Shown here piece by piece: positions 43,598 through 51,708 of a stretch of 64,000 nucleotides of DNA (position 1 is the stretch's first letter; every line of letters begins with the position of its first letter). The notes below the pieces were generated by a model that made no database searches, had not been told where the DNA came from, and saw only the letters and a program-made list of their open reading frames with translations. The translations under genes were made by a program, and so were the position numbers. The DNA comes from Embleya sp040605455. GTDB lineage: Bacteria; Actinomycetota; Actinomycetes; Streptomycetales; Streptomycetaceae. Location of the stretch: NCBI RefSeq assembly GCF_040605455.1, contig NZ_JBEXCV010000028.1:7747-71746 (forward strand), given 5' to 3'.

Positions 43598-44645
43598 ATT
43601 CGGTCACCGAATCCCGGATGGCGTCATTGTCGAGGTCGAGATGTTCGAGGATGGTGAAGCGTCCCGGACGGGTCTGGGGCGCGTGACTCACCGCCGCCAC
43701 GAATTCGTCGAGGGTCAAGCCGAGATGCTCCGGCACGACCGGCAGCTTGTGCCGATCCAGGGTGCTCGTCAAGAGCTGCGTCAGCTCGGCGTCGCCACGC
43801 AGGTGCGCGGCGAACGCGGCGCCCAGGCCGACCTGTTCGCCGTGCAGTCCATCGTGACCGTCGCGCTCGCCGTAGAGCAGGTCTATCGCGTGCGAGATCT
43901 CGTGGCACGCCCCGCTGCAGGGGCGCGTGGTGCCGGCCACGGACATCGCGATGCCGGAGAGTACGAGGCCCTCGGCCAGGGCCACGAGGAAGTCGTCGTC
44001 CTCGATGCCGCCGGGGCGGTGCAGTATCGAGTCGCCGGAGGTGCGGGCCAGCGCGACCGCCAGGCCGTCCACCGGCTCGCCGGTCTCGCGCTGGGAGAGT
44101 TCCCAGTCGGCGACCGCGCACAGGTTGGACAACGACTCGCCGATGCCCGAGCGCACGAAGCGCTGCGGCGCGGCGCGGACCAGGTCCAGGTCCACCACCA
44201 GCGCGATCGGTGTGGGCACGCCGTAGGAGCCGCGGCCCGCGTCGTTGTCGAGGATGCTCACCGGCGACGCGATGCCGTCGTGGGCGAGGTTGGTGGCGAC
44301 CGCGACCATGGGCAGGCCCACGCGCGCGGCGGCGTACTTGGTCGCGTCCAGGACCCGGCCGCCGCCGAGGCCGACCACCGCGTCGTAGGCCCCGCCGCGC
44401 ATCCGGTCGGCCAGGTCGACGGCGGCGGTCAGCGTGCCGCCGGCAACGCTGTACCACTCGGCGCCGGGCAGTTGCGGCGCGAACCGTTCGCGCAGCCGCG
44501 CGCCGGAGCCTTCGCTGACCACGACCGCGATCCGGCCCGAGGTGGAGACCCGGCGGTCGGCCAGGATGGCCGCGAGGTCGTCGACCGCGCCCGCGCGGAT
44601 GTCGACGGTGAGCGGTGTGGGGACCAGTCGGGTCAGTACCGGCAC
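43575..44645 (-). CDS. Glycerol-1-phosphate dehydrogenase-like / iron-containing polyol dehydrogenase
   Basis: A 356-residue enzyme of the dehydroquinate synthase/EgsA/AraM superfamily. The NAD-binding part has DAVVGLGGGRVLDATKYAAA, and the metal-ligand Asp/His set appears in TNLAHDGIASP, GACHEISHAID and GERDGHDGLHGEQVG. Relatives reduce dihydroxyacetone phosphate to glycerol-1-phosphate or make polyol phosphates. GTG 44645 overlaps the nucleotidyltransferase stop by 13 bases. In context it may supply the alcohol phosphate for CDP activation. Confidence 0.87.
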   Translation of the reverse strand: MPVLTRLVPTPLTVDIRAGAVDDLAAILADRRVSTSGRIAVVVSEGSGARLRERFAPQLPGAEWYSVAGGTLTAAVDLADRMRGGAYDAVVGLGGGRVLDATKYAAARVGLPMVAVATNLAHDGIASPVSILDNDAGRGSYGVPTPIALVVDLDLVRAAPQRFVRSGIGESLSNLCAVADWELSQRETGEPVDGLAVALARTSGDSILHRPGGIEDDDFLVALAEGLVLSGIAMSVAGTTRPCSGACHEISHAIDLLYGERDGHDGLHGEQVGLGAAFAAHLRGDAELTQLLTSTLDRHKLPVVPEHLGLTLDEFVAAVSHAPQTRPGRFTILEHLDLDNDAIRDSVTEYVHTYGG

Positions 44646-45400
44646 GCGATCTCCCGCGCGACCATGAGGTCCTCGGTGGTGTCGATCTCGGTCCACGGCA
44701 CCCGGGTGTCCGGCGCGCTGATCGGCTGTACGTCGACCCGACCGCCCCGGTTCACCAGCTCCTGGTAGCCGTCCTCGTAGTACAGCTGCGGGTCGCGCTC
44801 GAAGGTCGCCCGGAGCGATTCGATCAGCGCGGGCGCCGCGTGGCCCTCGATCAGCGTGACGCCGATGTACTCGCCGGCCGCGTCGGCCGGGTCCATCAGC
44901 TTGGTGATCCGGCGCATCCGGCCGTCCTCACCGAGGGTGACCTTCATTTCCTCGTCGGCGAGCGGCTTGGCGGTGTCCAGGGCCAGGATGATGCCCTTGG
45001 CGCCGTCCCGGGCGGCCAGCATCGTCTCCTGGACCGAGAGCGGGTGCAGCGTGTCGCCGTTGGCCAGCAGCACACCGTCCGCGAGGTGGTCGCGCGCGCA
45101 CCACAGGGAGTAGGCGTTGTTCCACTCCTCGGCCTTGTCGTTGTCGACCATGTGCAGCTTCAGGCCGTACCGGCGCTCGAGCACGCTCTGCCGCTCACGG
45201 ATCGCGTCGCCGCAGTAGCCGACCACGATCGCGGCCTCGGTCAGCCCGACCGCGGCGTAGTGCGACAGCGTGACCTCCAGGATCGACCGTTCGCTGTCCG
45301 GCGCACCGGGCGCGCCCACCGGCACCAGCGCCTTGGGCAGCGTGTCGGTATGCGGGCGCAGCCGGCGGCCGGCGCCGGCGGCGAGAACGAGGCCGATCAT
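44633..45400 (-). CDS. Sugar/polyol-phosphate nucleotidyltransferase
   Basis: A 255-residue GT-A-fold nucleotidyltransferase: MIGLVLAAGAGRRLRPHTDTLPKALVPVG (the G-x-G-R-x11-P-K signature), then the NGDTLHPLS metal-site segment. It resembles LicC/inositol-1-phosphate cytidylyltransferase more than RmlA, so CTP is a fair guess. ATG 45400 overlaps the DUF5941-protein stop as ATGA. Probably makes the CDP-alcohol used by the flanking CDP-alcohol phosphotransferases. Confidence 0.9.
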   Translation of the reverse strand: MIGLVLAAGAGRRLRPHTDTLPKALVPVGAPGAPDSERSILEVTLSHYAAVGLTEAAIVVGYCGDAIRERQSVLERRYGLKLHMVDNDKAEEWNNAYSLWCARDHLADGVLLANGDTLHPLSVQETMLAARDGAKGIILALDTAKPLADEEMKVTLGEDGRMRRITKLMDPADAAGEYIGVTLIEGHAAPALIESLRATFERDPQLYYEDGYQELVNRGGRVDVQPISAPDTRVPWTEIDTTEDLMVAREIACRY

Positions 45401-47253
45401 GAGAGGTCTCCAGTTCGATCGGAGGCCGCCGCGGCGGCCTCCAGAGGGCGGTACGACGACGTCGAGGCCGTGGGAGCCGGACCCACCGGAGTCGCGTCCT
45501 CGATGTCCGGGCGCGCACCGCGCACCCAGAACGTGACACTCTCGGTGAGCACGATCGCCGCGAGCACGACGGCCGTCACGATCAGGCCGGTGCGCAGGGT
45601 CTCCGAGCCCAGCGCGGCAAGCACGGTCACCAGGAGCACACGCCCCTCGTGACCCAGGACCAGCCACACCAGTGCCCGGGGCGGTGCCCCGTAGCCGCCA
45701 CGCAGGCGGTACACCGTGTCGTAGTGATGGTAGGCCGTGGCCGCGACCAAGCCGAACGCCGCCGCCACCGCGGTGGGCGCCACCTTGGCGGCGAGGATGG
45801 TGATCGCGGCGTACTCGGCGGCCCGGAACACCGGCGGCACCACCCAGTCGAGCCGACGCACCAGCGGCCGGCCGATCGCCACGCCGGCACACAGCGCGTA
45901 CACACCGGCGCCGGCCAGGCCCCACCACTCGCCCGCGCCGCCCGCAAGCAGTACGGCGAGCAGCGCGGCGGTGCCGACCAGCGCCGCGGCGGGAGCGGGC
46001 ACACGCAGCCGCAGTCGGGCCACCGCCTCGGCGAGCGGGCCGCTGTCGGCGAGCGCGGCGAGGTGTTGGCCCACCTGCGGGACGAACGCCGCGCGGCGCG
46101 GCAGCGAGCGCAGGATCCGGCCCAGCGAGGTGTAGCAGGCGGCCAGCACACAGCCGACGATCAGTACGACGAAGGTGATCCGCGGCGTGGTGGTCGCGGT
46201 GAGCACGGCGATCAGCGCCCAGCGCTCGCCGATCGGCAGGATGATCATCCGCCGCGCCCACACGGTCCAACCGACCGAGTTCAGCTTGCCGGAGAGCTTG
46301 GCGCCCGCGCCGCCCTCGGCGCTGTCGTCGTCCCCGCCGCCGATGCCGCGTCGGGTCTCGTTGAAGGCGAAGTCGACGATGTGTCGGGTGGTCATCACGA
46401 CCATGGCGACCAGCGCGAGGGTCCACACGTCGTCGTCGTGCCGGGCCGCGCCCAGGGCCAGGCCCGCGTAGACCGCGTACTCCTTGGCCCGGTCGAAGGT
46501 GGCGTCCAGCCACGAGCCGATCCGCGAGTAACTCACCGCGTAGCGGGCGAGTTGGCCGTCGGTGCAGTCCAGGACGAAGGACAGGTACAGGCCCAGGGCA
46601 GCGCCGATGTAGCCCGCCCGGGTGCCGGTGGCGGCGCCCGCGGCCGCGGCGATTGCGACGAACAGCGAGGCGACGGTGACCTGGTTGGGCGTCAGGCCCC
46701 GGCGGGCGCACCAGCGCGCGAGATGGCGCGACCAGGTGCTCACCGCGAAGGTGGTGAAGAACCCGTCGCGGGCCTTGACCGCCGAGTTCAGCCGGATCCG
46801 TTCCTCGTCCACGGCCGCCACTGCGGCCAGCGCGTGCTCGCGTTCGGCGCGATCGCGCGGGACCGCGGCGACCAGGTCGCCCAGCGGCACCTCGCGCACC
46901 GACACCCGACCGTCCGCGATCATCCGCTCGGCGATCGCGTCCGGCACGCTGATGTCGGCGGGCAGGCGCCCGAGTTCGGCGAGCACTCGGCCGGCCTCGA
47001 CTCGCGCGTCGCCCTCGACGACGAGCACACCGGGCACGTGCGTGGCCGGAAAACGGGTGTCGGCGATCGCCAGCCGCAGTGCGTGGCGGTGCCCGACGAA
47101 CCGGTGATCGACCAGGGCGACGCGGTCGGTGTCGGACGCGATCCGCAGGTCGAGCCCGGTCGCGGGCACGACGTCGACGTCGGGCACCGCCCGGGTCAGC
47201 GCGGCGAGTTCGGCCGGCAGCGAAGCCGGATCGATTCCGGCCGGGGAGGGCAA
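45397..47253 (-). CDS. CDP-alcohol phosphotransferase with N-terminal extra domain and C-terminal DUF5941
   Basis: A protein of 618 residues or more. Residues about 1-170 are a soluble domain of unknown role; about 170-400 a membrane CDP-alcohol phosphotransferase with the complete motif (DCTDGQLARYAVSYSRIG, SWLDATFDRAKEY); the rest several helices of the DUF5941 type. It joins an alcohol-phosphate from a CDP-alcohol to a lipid or sugar acceptor. Start is uncertain: the TTG at 47253 is used but lacks a ribosome site. A CTG at 47289 has AAGGAG nine bases upstream and would give LSTALVITAS, like the remembered family start MSTAIL. Confidence 0.88.
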   Translation of the reverse strand: MPSPAGIDPASLPAELAALTRAVPDVDVVPATGLDLRIASDTDRVALVDHRFVGHRHALRLAIADTRFPATHVPGVLVVEGDARVEAGRVLAELGRLPADISVPDAIAERMIADGRVSVREVPLGDLVAAVPRDRAEREHALAAVAAVDEERIRLNSAVKARDGFFTTFAVSTWSRHLARWCARRGLTPNQVTVASLFVAIAAAAGAATGTRAGYIGAALGLYLSFVLDCTDGQLARYAVSYSRIGSWLDATFDRAKEYAVYAGLALGAARHDDDVWTLALVAMVVMTTRHIVDFAFNETRRGIGGGDDDSAEGGAGAKLSGKLNSVGWTVWARRMIILPIGERWALIAVLTATTTPRITFVVLIVGCVLAACYTSLGRILRSLPRRAAFVPQVGQHLAALADSGPLAEAVARLRLRVPAPAAALVGTAALLAVLLAGGAGEWWGLAGAGVYALCAGVAIGRPLVRRLDWVVPPVFRAAEYAAITILAAKVAPTAVAAAFGLVAATAYHHYDTVYRLRGGYGAPPRALVWLVLGHEGRVLLVTVLAALGSETLRTGLIVTAVVLAAIVLTESVTFWVRGARPDIEDATPVGPAPTASTSSYRPLEAAAAASDRTGDLS

Positions 47254-47717
47254 CGATGTTGACGCCGTGATGACCAGTGCCGTGGACAGGCGCCATCACT
47301 CCTTACGAGCGGTCGCCGGAGCAACTTTGATGTCAAAGGTGTGGACGGGGCGCAGCCCCGGTCGAAACAACGAGACAGGCTAGCCGATCATGGGGAGCCT
47401 CGATACACCGTCCGATCCGTCCCGCACCATCGTGACAGGGTCGCTCGCACGCACCGGCGCCGGGCTCGGGAAAAGCGGCTCCGCCGAGGGAACCGGAATG
47501 CGACTTCCGGACGTCCCAACCACGGGGCGCGGCGATACCCGTCCGGTGGCGACCTTCGCCCGATGATCCGCCCATTGGTTAGGATCCAGGCAACTCGTGC
47601 CTACATTTTGCGGGTACTTCCCACCCTCTTCGTCATGATCGGCCACATCGCCAGTCGGTCGACGGAGCGCCCTCAAGGCATAGCCCGAGCCGTTCGCACA
47701 ACCTGGAGGCAGCCGCA
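47254..47717. other. Divergent promoter region of the two surface-polymer clusters
   Basis: About 430-460 bases with no coding frame on either strand beyond the upstream CTG question. The 47560-47640 stretch is the least GC-rich and probably holds the promoter of the rightward GT2-TagF gene. No operator pattern was recognised. Confidence 0.5.
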
Positions 47718-50507
47718 ATGACATCGCCCTCCACGCCCGACGTGAGCGTGGTCGTCATCGTTTACAACGACGCAGAACGGCTGCCTCGGGCAGTGCGGTC
47801 CGTGCTCGCGCAGACGTTGAACAGCCTGGAGGTGATCATTGCCGACGACTGCTCCACCGACACGACGCCGGATGTGGCCCGGCAACTCGAGGCGGCCGAC
47901 CCGCGGGTGCGCTACGTCCGGCTGGCGGAGAACAGCGGTGGCTGCAGCGCCCCCCGCAACCGGGGCATCGAGGTTTCCCGCGCGCCGTACGTGATGTTCC
48001 TGGACAGCGACGACGAACTGCCGCCGCACGCGTGCAAGAGTCTGCTGCTCACCCTGGAGAAGAGCGGCGCGGATTTTGCCACCGGCGAAGTGGAACGCTA
48101 TTTCGAGGCGACCGGGAAAACGGGCCTCTGGTATCCGAACCTCTTCCTGGAGGAAGAGATCGTGGAGGGGCTGAAGGACAAGCCCGAGATGCTCTTCGAT
48201 AATCTTTCGACGAACAAGATGTATCGCAAGGCATTCATCGAGCAACACAGTCTTCGCTTCCCGGTGGGCATCCATTACGAGGATCACCTGTTCTCGGCGC
48301 AGGCTTTTTCACTGGCAAAGAGCTTTGCCGTGGTGCCCTGGATCGTCTATCGCTGGTACTTGGCAGCGAACGAGAAACTCTCGATCTCCAGCAGTCGACA
48401 CAAGATGCAAAACGTCATGGACCGACTGACGGCGGCCCGACTCGTGGACGAGTTCCTGACGCAGGCCGGCGTCGGGGAAGACTTGAAGACGGCCAAGGAC
48501 GAGAAGTTCCTCCGCCACGATTTCAGGCTCTACCTGGGCGATCTGCCGCATCGTCCGGCCTCGTGGGTCGCCGAGTTCGCCGAGGCAACGCTGCCCTACC
48601 TCGACACGCTCAGCGAAAAGGCGTACGAGGGGCTGCCCTTCGACGAGCGGATCTGCCTGTACCTGCTGCGCCAGGGGCGCTTGGAGGAGGCCGTCGAGCA
48701 GGCTCGTACGCTCGGCCGTCCGCAGATCGCCCCCCGATATGTGACGCGTGAGAACGGCCGCACGTTCTGGGGGCGAGTCGCACCCGAGACGGACGCCGCG
48801 CGCGACAACCTGGACGTGACGGAACGGCACTACGAAAGCCAGGTGTTCGAAAGCGCCGTTCTGCGACACGAGGTCGAATCGGTCCAGGCCCAGGGAACCG
48901 TCCTGCACTTGCGCCTTCGCACCTACGATCCGGGGCTGCTTCTGGGTGACGAACCGGTGAACGCGCGGTTGAATCTGGGCACCACCGGACGTGTCATGAA
49001 GACGCGCTTCCGCCTTCTCCCGACAGGGCCCGGCGAGTTCTCCGGAGAGGTGGCCCTCGACCTGGCCCAAGTACCGCTGGGGATCAACGGTTTCGTAGGC
49101 AGGCGACACCCCACGGTTACGCTTGAGCAGGACGATCTGGTCAACACGAACATTTTGCTCGGATCGCTCGGGTTCGTCCCGCTCTCCCGGCAGATCACCT
49201 ACCGTCGCATCGAGAAGCATTCCGTGCGGATCGAGAACGAACCCACCGGCGCCGGACGCTTCCAAATCAGCTGGGACCGGGTGGGTGCCTTCAAGGAAGT
49301 CAAGCGACTGGGCCCCGTTCAGCGGCGGATCAAACGCAAGGTCAAGGCGACCCGAAAGAAGCTCAACAGCCACGAGAACAAGGCGTCGCTCTACCGTGCG
49401 CTGAGCCGACTGCCGATTCGAAAAGGACTCGTGCTCTTCGAATCGGTCGAGGGCAAGGGCTACCTGGACAATCCTCGATACATCCACGAGGAGCTGGTTC
49501 GACAGGGTCGCCCGCTGGAGGTCGTGTGGTCGCACTCGGGGGACACCTCGACATTCCCCGAGGGCGTCAAGCTGGTGCGTCGTGGCAGTTGGCAGTACGT
49601 GCGAACAGTGGCGCGCGCCCAGTTCTGGGTCGACAGCCACGGCCTTCCCTCGATCTACACCAAGCGCCCCGGGAACCACTACCTTCAGACCTGGCACGGC
49701 CAGACCATGAAGACCATGGGTTACGACATCCCCTCGTTGCGCAACGGACCTGACGAAGAGCAGCACAAGCACCAGTCGATGGTGGACCGCTGGGACCTGC
49801 TGGTCTCCCCCAGCGAGGAGTTCGAACGCACCTTCGTGCCGGCCAACAAGTACACCGGCGACGTGGTGCGCACCGGCTATCCCCGCAACGACGTGCTCGT
49901 ACGCTGGCAGGATCCGGAACAGGTCGAGCGGGCCCGGGCGGCCCGAGCCCGGCTCGGTGTACCGGACGGCGCCCGCGTGCTGCTGTACGCGCCGACCTTC
50001 CGTGACGGCGAGCGCAATACCGGCTCGTCCATCCGGATCGACCTGCACGAGTTGGTCGAGGGCTTGGAGGACGACTGGATCGTCGTCGTGCGTGCGCACT
50101 ACTACGACCGATTCACCGTTCCGCCGGATCTGGGCCACGTGGTGCGCAACGGTTCGACCTTCCCGGACGTCAACGACCTGCTGTTGGCCTCCGACGCCCT
50201 ACTCACCGACTACTCGTCGCTGATGTTCGACTACGCGAACCTGGGCCGACCGATCCTGCTCTTCGTCGACGACTACGAGAACTACAAGCACGGCGAGCGG
50301 GGCACGTACTACGACCTGGAGGAGATCGCTCCGGGCCCGATGCTCCGCGAGACCTCGGAACTGGTCGACGTGCTGCGCGGTCTCGACGACGTGGTCGAGG
50401 AGTACGCGGAGCGATACGCGCGCTTCCACAAAATGTTCTGCTCGTATGAGACAGGCCACGCCAGTCGGACCGTGGTGAACGCATTCTTCGGTGAGGAAGA
50501 GCAGTGA
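47718..50507 (+). CDS. GT2 glycosyltransferase-TagF/TagB glycerophosphotransferase fusion
   Basis: A 929-residue bifunctional polymer synthase. Residues 1-110 hold a GT2 domain (VSVVVIVYNDAERL, SGGCSAPRNRG, MFLDSDDELP), about 110-370 helical spacers, about 380-520 a beta-rich middle and about 545-925 a CDP-glycerol glycerophosphotransferase domain (LQTWHGQTMKTMGYD, RTGYPRNDVL, LTDYSSLMFDYANLGRPILLF). Both active sites look intact. It could alternate sugar and polyol-phosphate additions on a teichoic-acid-like chain. ATG 47718 with GGAGG nine bases upstream. It overlaps the following GT4 gene by four bases. Confidence 0.93.
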   Translation: MTSPSTPDVSVVVIVYNDAERLPRAVRSVLAQTLNSLEVIIADDCSTDTTPDVARQLEAADPRVRYVRLAENSGGCSAPRNRGIEVSRAPYVMFLDSDDELPPHACKSLLLTLEKSGADFATGEVERYFEATGKTGLWYPNLFLEEEIVEGLKDKPEMLFDNLSTNKMYRKAFIEQHSLRFPVGIHYEDHLFSAQAFSLAKSFAVVPWIVYRWYLAANEKLSISSSRHKMQNVMDRLTAARLVDEFLTQAGVGEDLKTAKDEKFLRHDFRLYLGDLPHRPASWVAEFAEATLPYLDTLSEKAYEGLPFDERICLYLLRQGRLEEAVEQARTLGRPQIAPRYVTRENGRTFWGRVAPETDAARDNLDVTERHYESQVFESAVLRHEVESVQAQGTVLHLRLRTYDPGLLLGDEPVNARLNLGTTGRVMKTRFRLLPTGPGEFSGEVALDLAQVPLGINGFVGRRHPTVTLEQDDLVNTNILLGSLGFVPLSRQITYRRIEKHSVRIENEPTGAGRFQISWDRVGAFKEVKRLGPVQRRIKRKVKATRKKLNSHENKASLYRALSRLPIRKGLVLFESVEGKGYLDNPRYIHEELVRQGRPLEVVWSHSGDTSTFPEGVKLVRRGSWQYVRTVARAQFWVDSHGLPSIYTKRPGNHYLQTWHGQTMKTMGYDIPSLRNGPDEEQHKHQSMVDRWDLLVSPSEEFERTFVPANKYTGDVVRTGYPRNDVLVRWQDPEQVERARAARARLGVPDGARVLLYAPTFRDGERNTGSSIRIDLHELVEGLEDDWIVVVRAHYYDRFTVPPDLGHVVRNGSTFPDVNDLLLASDALLTDYSSLMFDYANLGRPILLFVDDYENYKHGERGTYYDLEEIAPGPMLRETSELVDVLRGLDDVVEEYAERYARFHKMFCSYETGHASRTVVNAFFGEEEQ

Positions 50508-51658
50508 GGACGACCCGGGAACGCCACATCTTCTTCGTGGGCATCGACGTGGACTCCCTCGGCGGGTCGCAACGCGTCATCCACACCCTGGCGCACGGTC
50601 TCGGTGAACGTGGCCATCACGTCCGGGTGGTCGGCATCCGCACCGCACCGGAGCCCTTCACCTACCACGAAACCCCCGCCTACGAGCACACCACGCTTTA
50701 TCCGAACCAGCCGGCGGCGGCCTGGCACGCCAAGTCGTTGGGCGAGCGGCTCAGTCCCGGCCGGAACCTGGCCGCGCGCAGGAACAAGGCGGTCCGCGAA
50801 CAGGCCCGGGCCAAGCTCCAGGCACTCTTCGACGGGGCACCCGAGGGCTTCGTCGTCTTCGGTTCGCCCTGGGCCTCGGACTGGGTTCTGCCGATGCACT
50901 GGCCGCAGCTCAAGGGCATCGGGCAGTACCACGAGTCGTTCCTCCAGGCTCAGACCTCGGAGAACCAGGGCCTGATCCTGCAGAACTACCCGCGGCTGAG
51001 CAAGGCGCTGTTCCTGAGCCAGGGCGACGCCGACGAGTTCACCCGGCTGCGGCTGCCCAACGCGGGCGTGATGCCGAACCCGCTGTCCTTCTTCCCGGAC
51101 GCGGTCGCGCCGGCGGGAACCCGGCGCGTCGCCGCGGTGGGACGGCTGGAGGGCATCAAGCGCCTGGAGCGGCTGGTGTGGGCCTTCGCCAAGGCCACCA
51201 AGGACGCGCACCAGGACTGGGAACTGCATCTGATGGGCGATGGACCGCAGGAGGACTTCCTGCGGGAAACCGCCGTCGAGTCGGGAATCGCCGATCGGGT
51301 GATCTTCCGCGGCCGCATCACGGACATGAGCCGGGCGCTGCAGGAGGTGGACATCGTCGCCCTCACCAGCGAGAAGGAGGGGCGCCCGATGGCGCTGGCC
51401 GAGGCCGCCGCCTGCGGGGTGCCGGTGGTCAGCTTCGACCTCTCGGCCGGTGTCCGCGAACTCGTCAACGACGGCGTGACCGGGGTGCTCGTACCGCGCG
51501 GGGACATGCCCGCGCTGGCCGGGGCACTCGAGCGGCTGATCGCGGATCCGGAACTGCGCTGCACCTACGGCAAGGCCGCACGCGAGCACGTGCGGCCCTA
51601 TGCCCTGGACGCGGTCCTGGATCGCTGGGAAGACCTCTTCGACGAGATCGACCGCTGA
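50504..51658 (+). CDS. GT4 glycosyltransferase (poly(glycerol-phosphate) glucosyltransferase-like)
   Basis: A 384-residue retaining transferase with a GT-B fold. N-terminal SLGGSQRVIHTLAHGLGERGHHV and the C-terminal donor motif TSEKEGRPMALAEAAACGVPVVSFD fit GT4; similar enzymes glucosylate teichoic acid or extend capsular chains. GTG 50504 overlaps the TagF stop as GTGA, so the two are coupled. A hairpin at 51675-51708 ends the unit. Confidence 0.93.
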   Translation: MRTTRERHIFFVGIDVDSLGGSQRVIHTLAHGLGERGHHVRVVGIRTAPEPFTYHETPAYEHTTLYPNQPAAAWHAKSLGERLSPGRNLAARRNKAVREQARAKLQALFDGAPEGFVVFGSPWASDWVLPMHWPQLKGIGQYHESFLQAQTSENQGLILQNYPRLSKALFLSQGDADEFTRLRLPNAGVMPNPLSFFPDAVAPAGTRRVAAVGRLEGIKRLERLVWAFAKATKDAHQDWELHLMGDGPQEDFLRETAVESGIADRVIFRGRITDMSRALQEVDIVALTSEKEGRPMALAEAAACGVPVVSFDLSAGVRELVNDGVTGVLVPRGDMPALAGALERLIADPELRCTYGKAAREHVRPYALDAVLDRWEDLFDEIDR

Positions 51659-51674
51659 CGCATCGACGCTCGCT

Positions 51675-51708
51675 CGTGCGGCCCCGGAGTCACTTCCGGG
51701 GCCGCACG
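51675..51708. terminator. Bidirectional terminator overlapping the DUF6056 stop codon
   Basis: A perfect 14-bp stem (51675-51688, CGTGCGGCCCCGGA, with 51695-51708) and six-base loop. It lies 16 bases after the GT4 gene, and the convergent DUF6056 gene's stop codon (51690-51692) lies in the loop. Confidence 0.8.

Noticed and set aside
44633..47299. Very long minus-strand reading frame spanning the nucleotidyltransferase and DUF5941 regions
   Set aside because: Only its last 255 codons are the real nucleotidyltransferase; the rest is an out-of-frame shadow rich in Arg/Gly/Ala with no fold pattern, while the other frame encodes a complete CDP-alcohol transferase.
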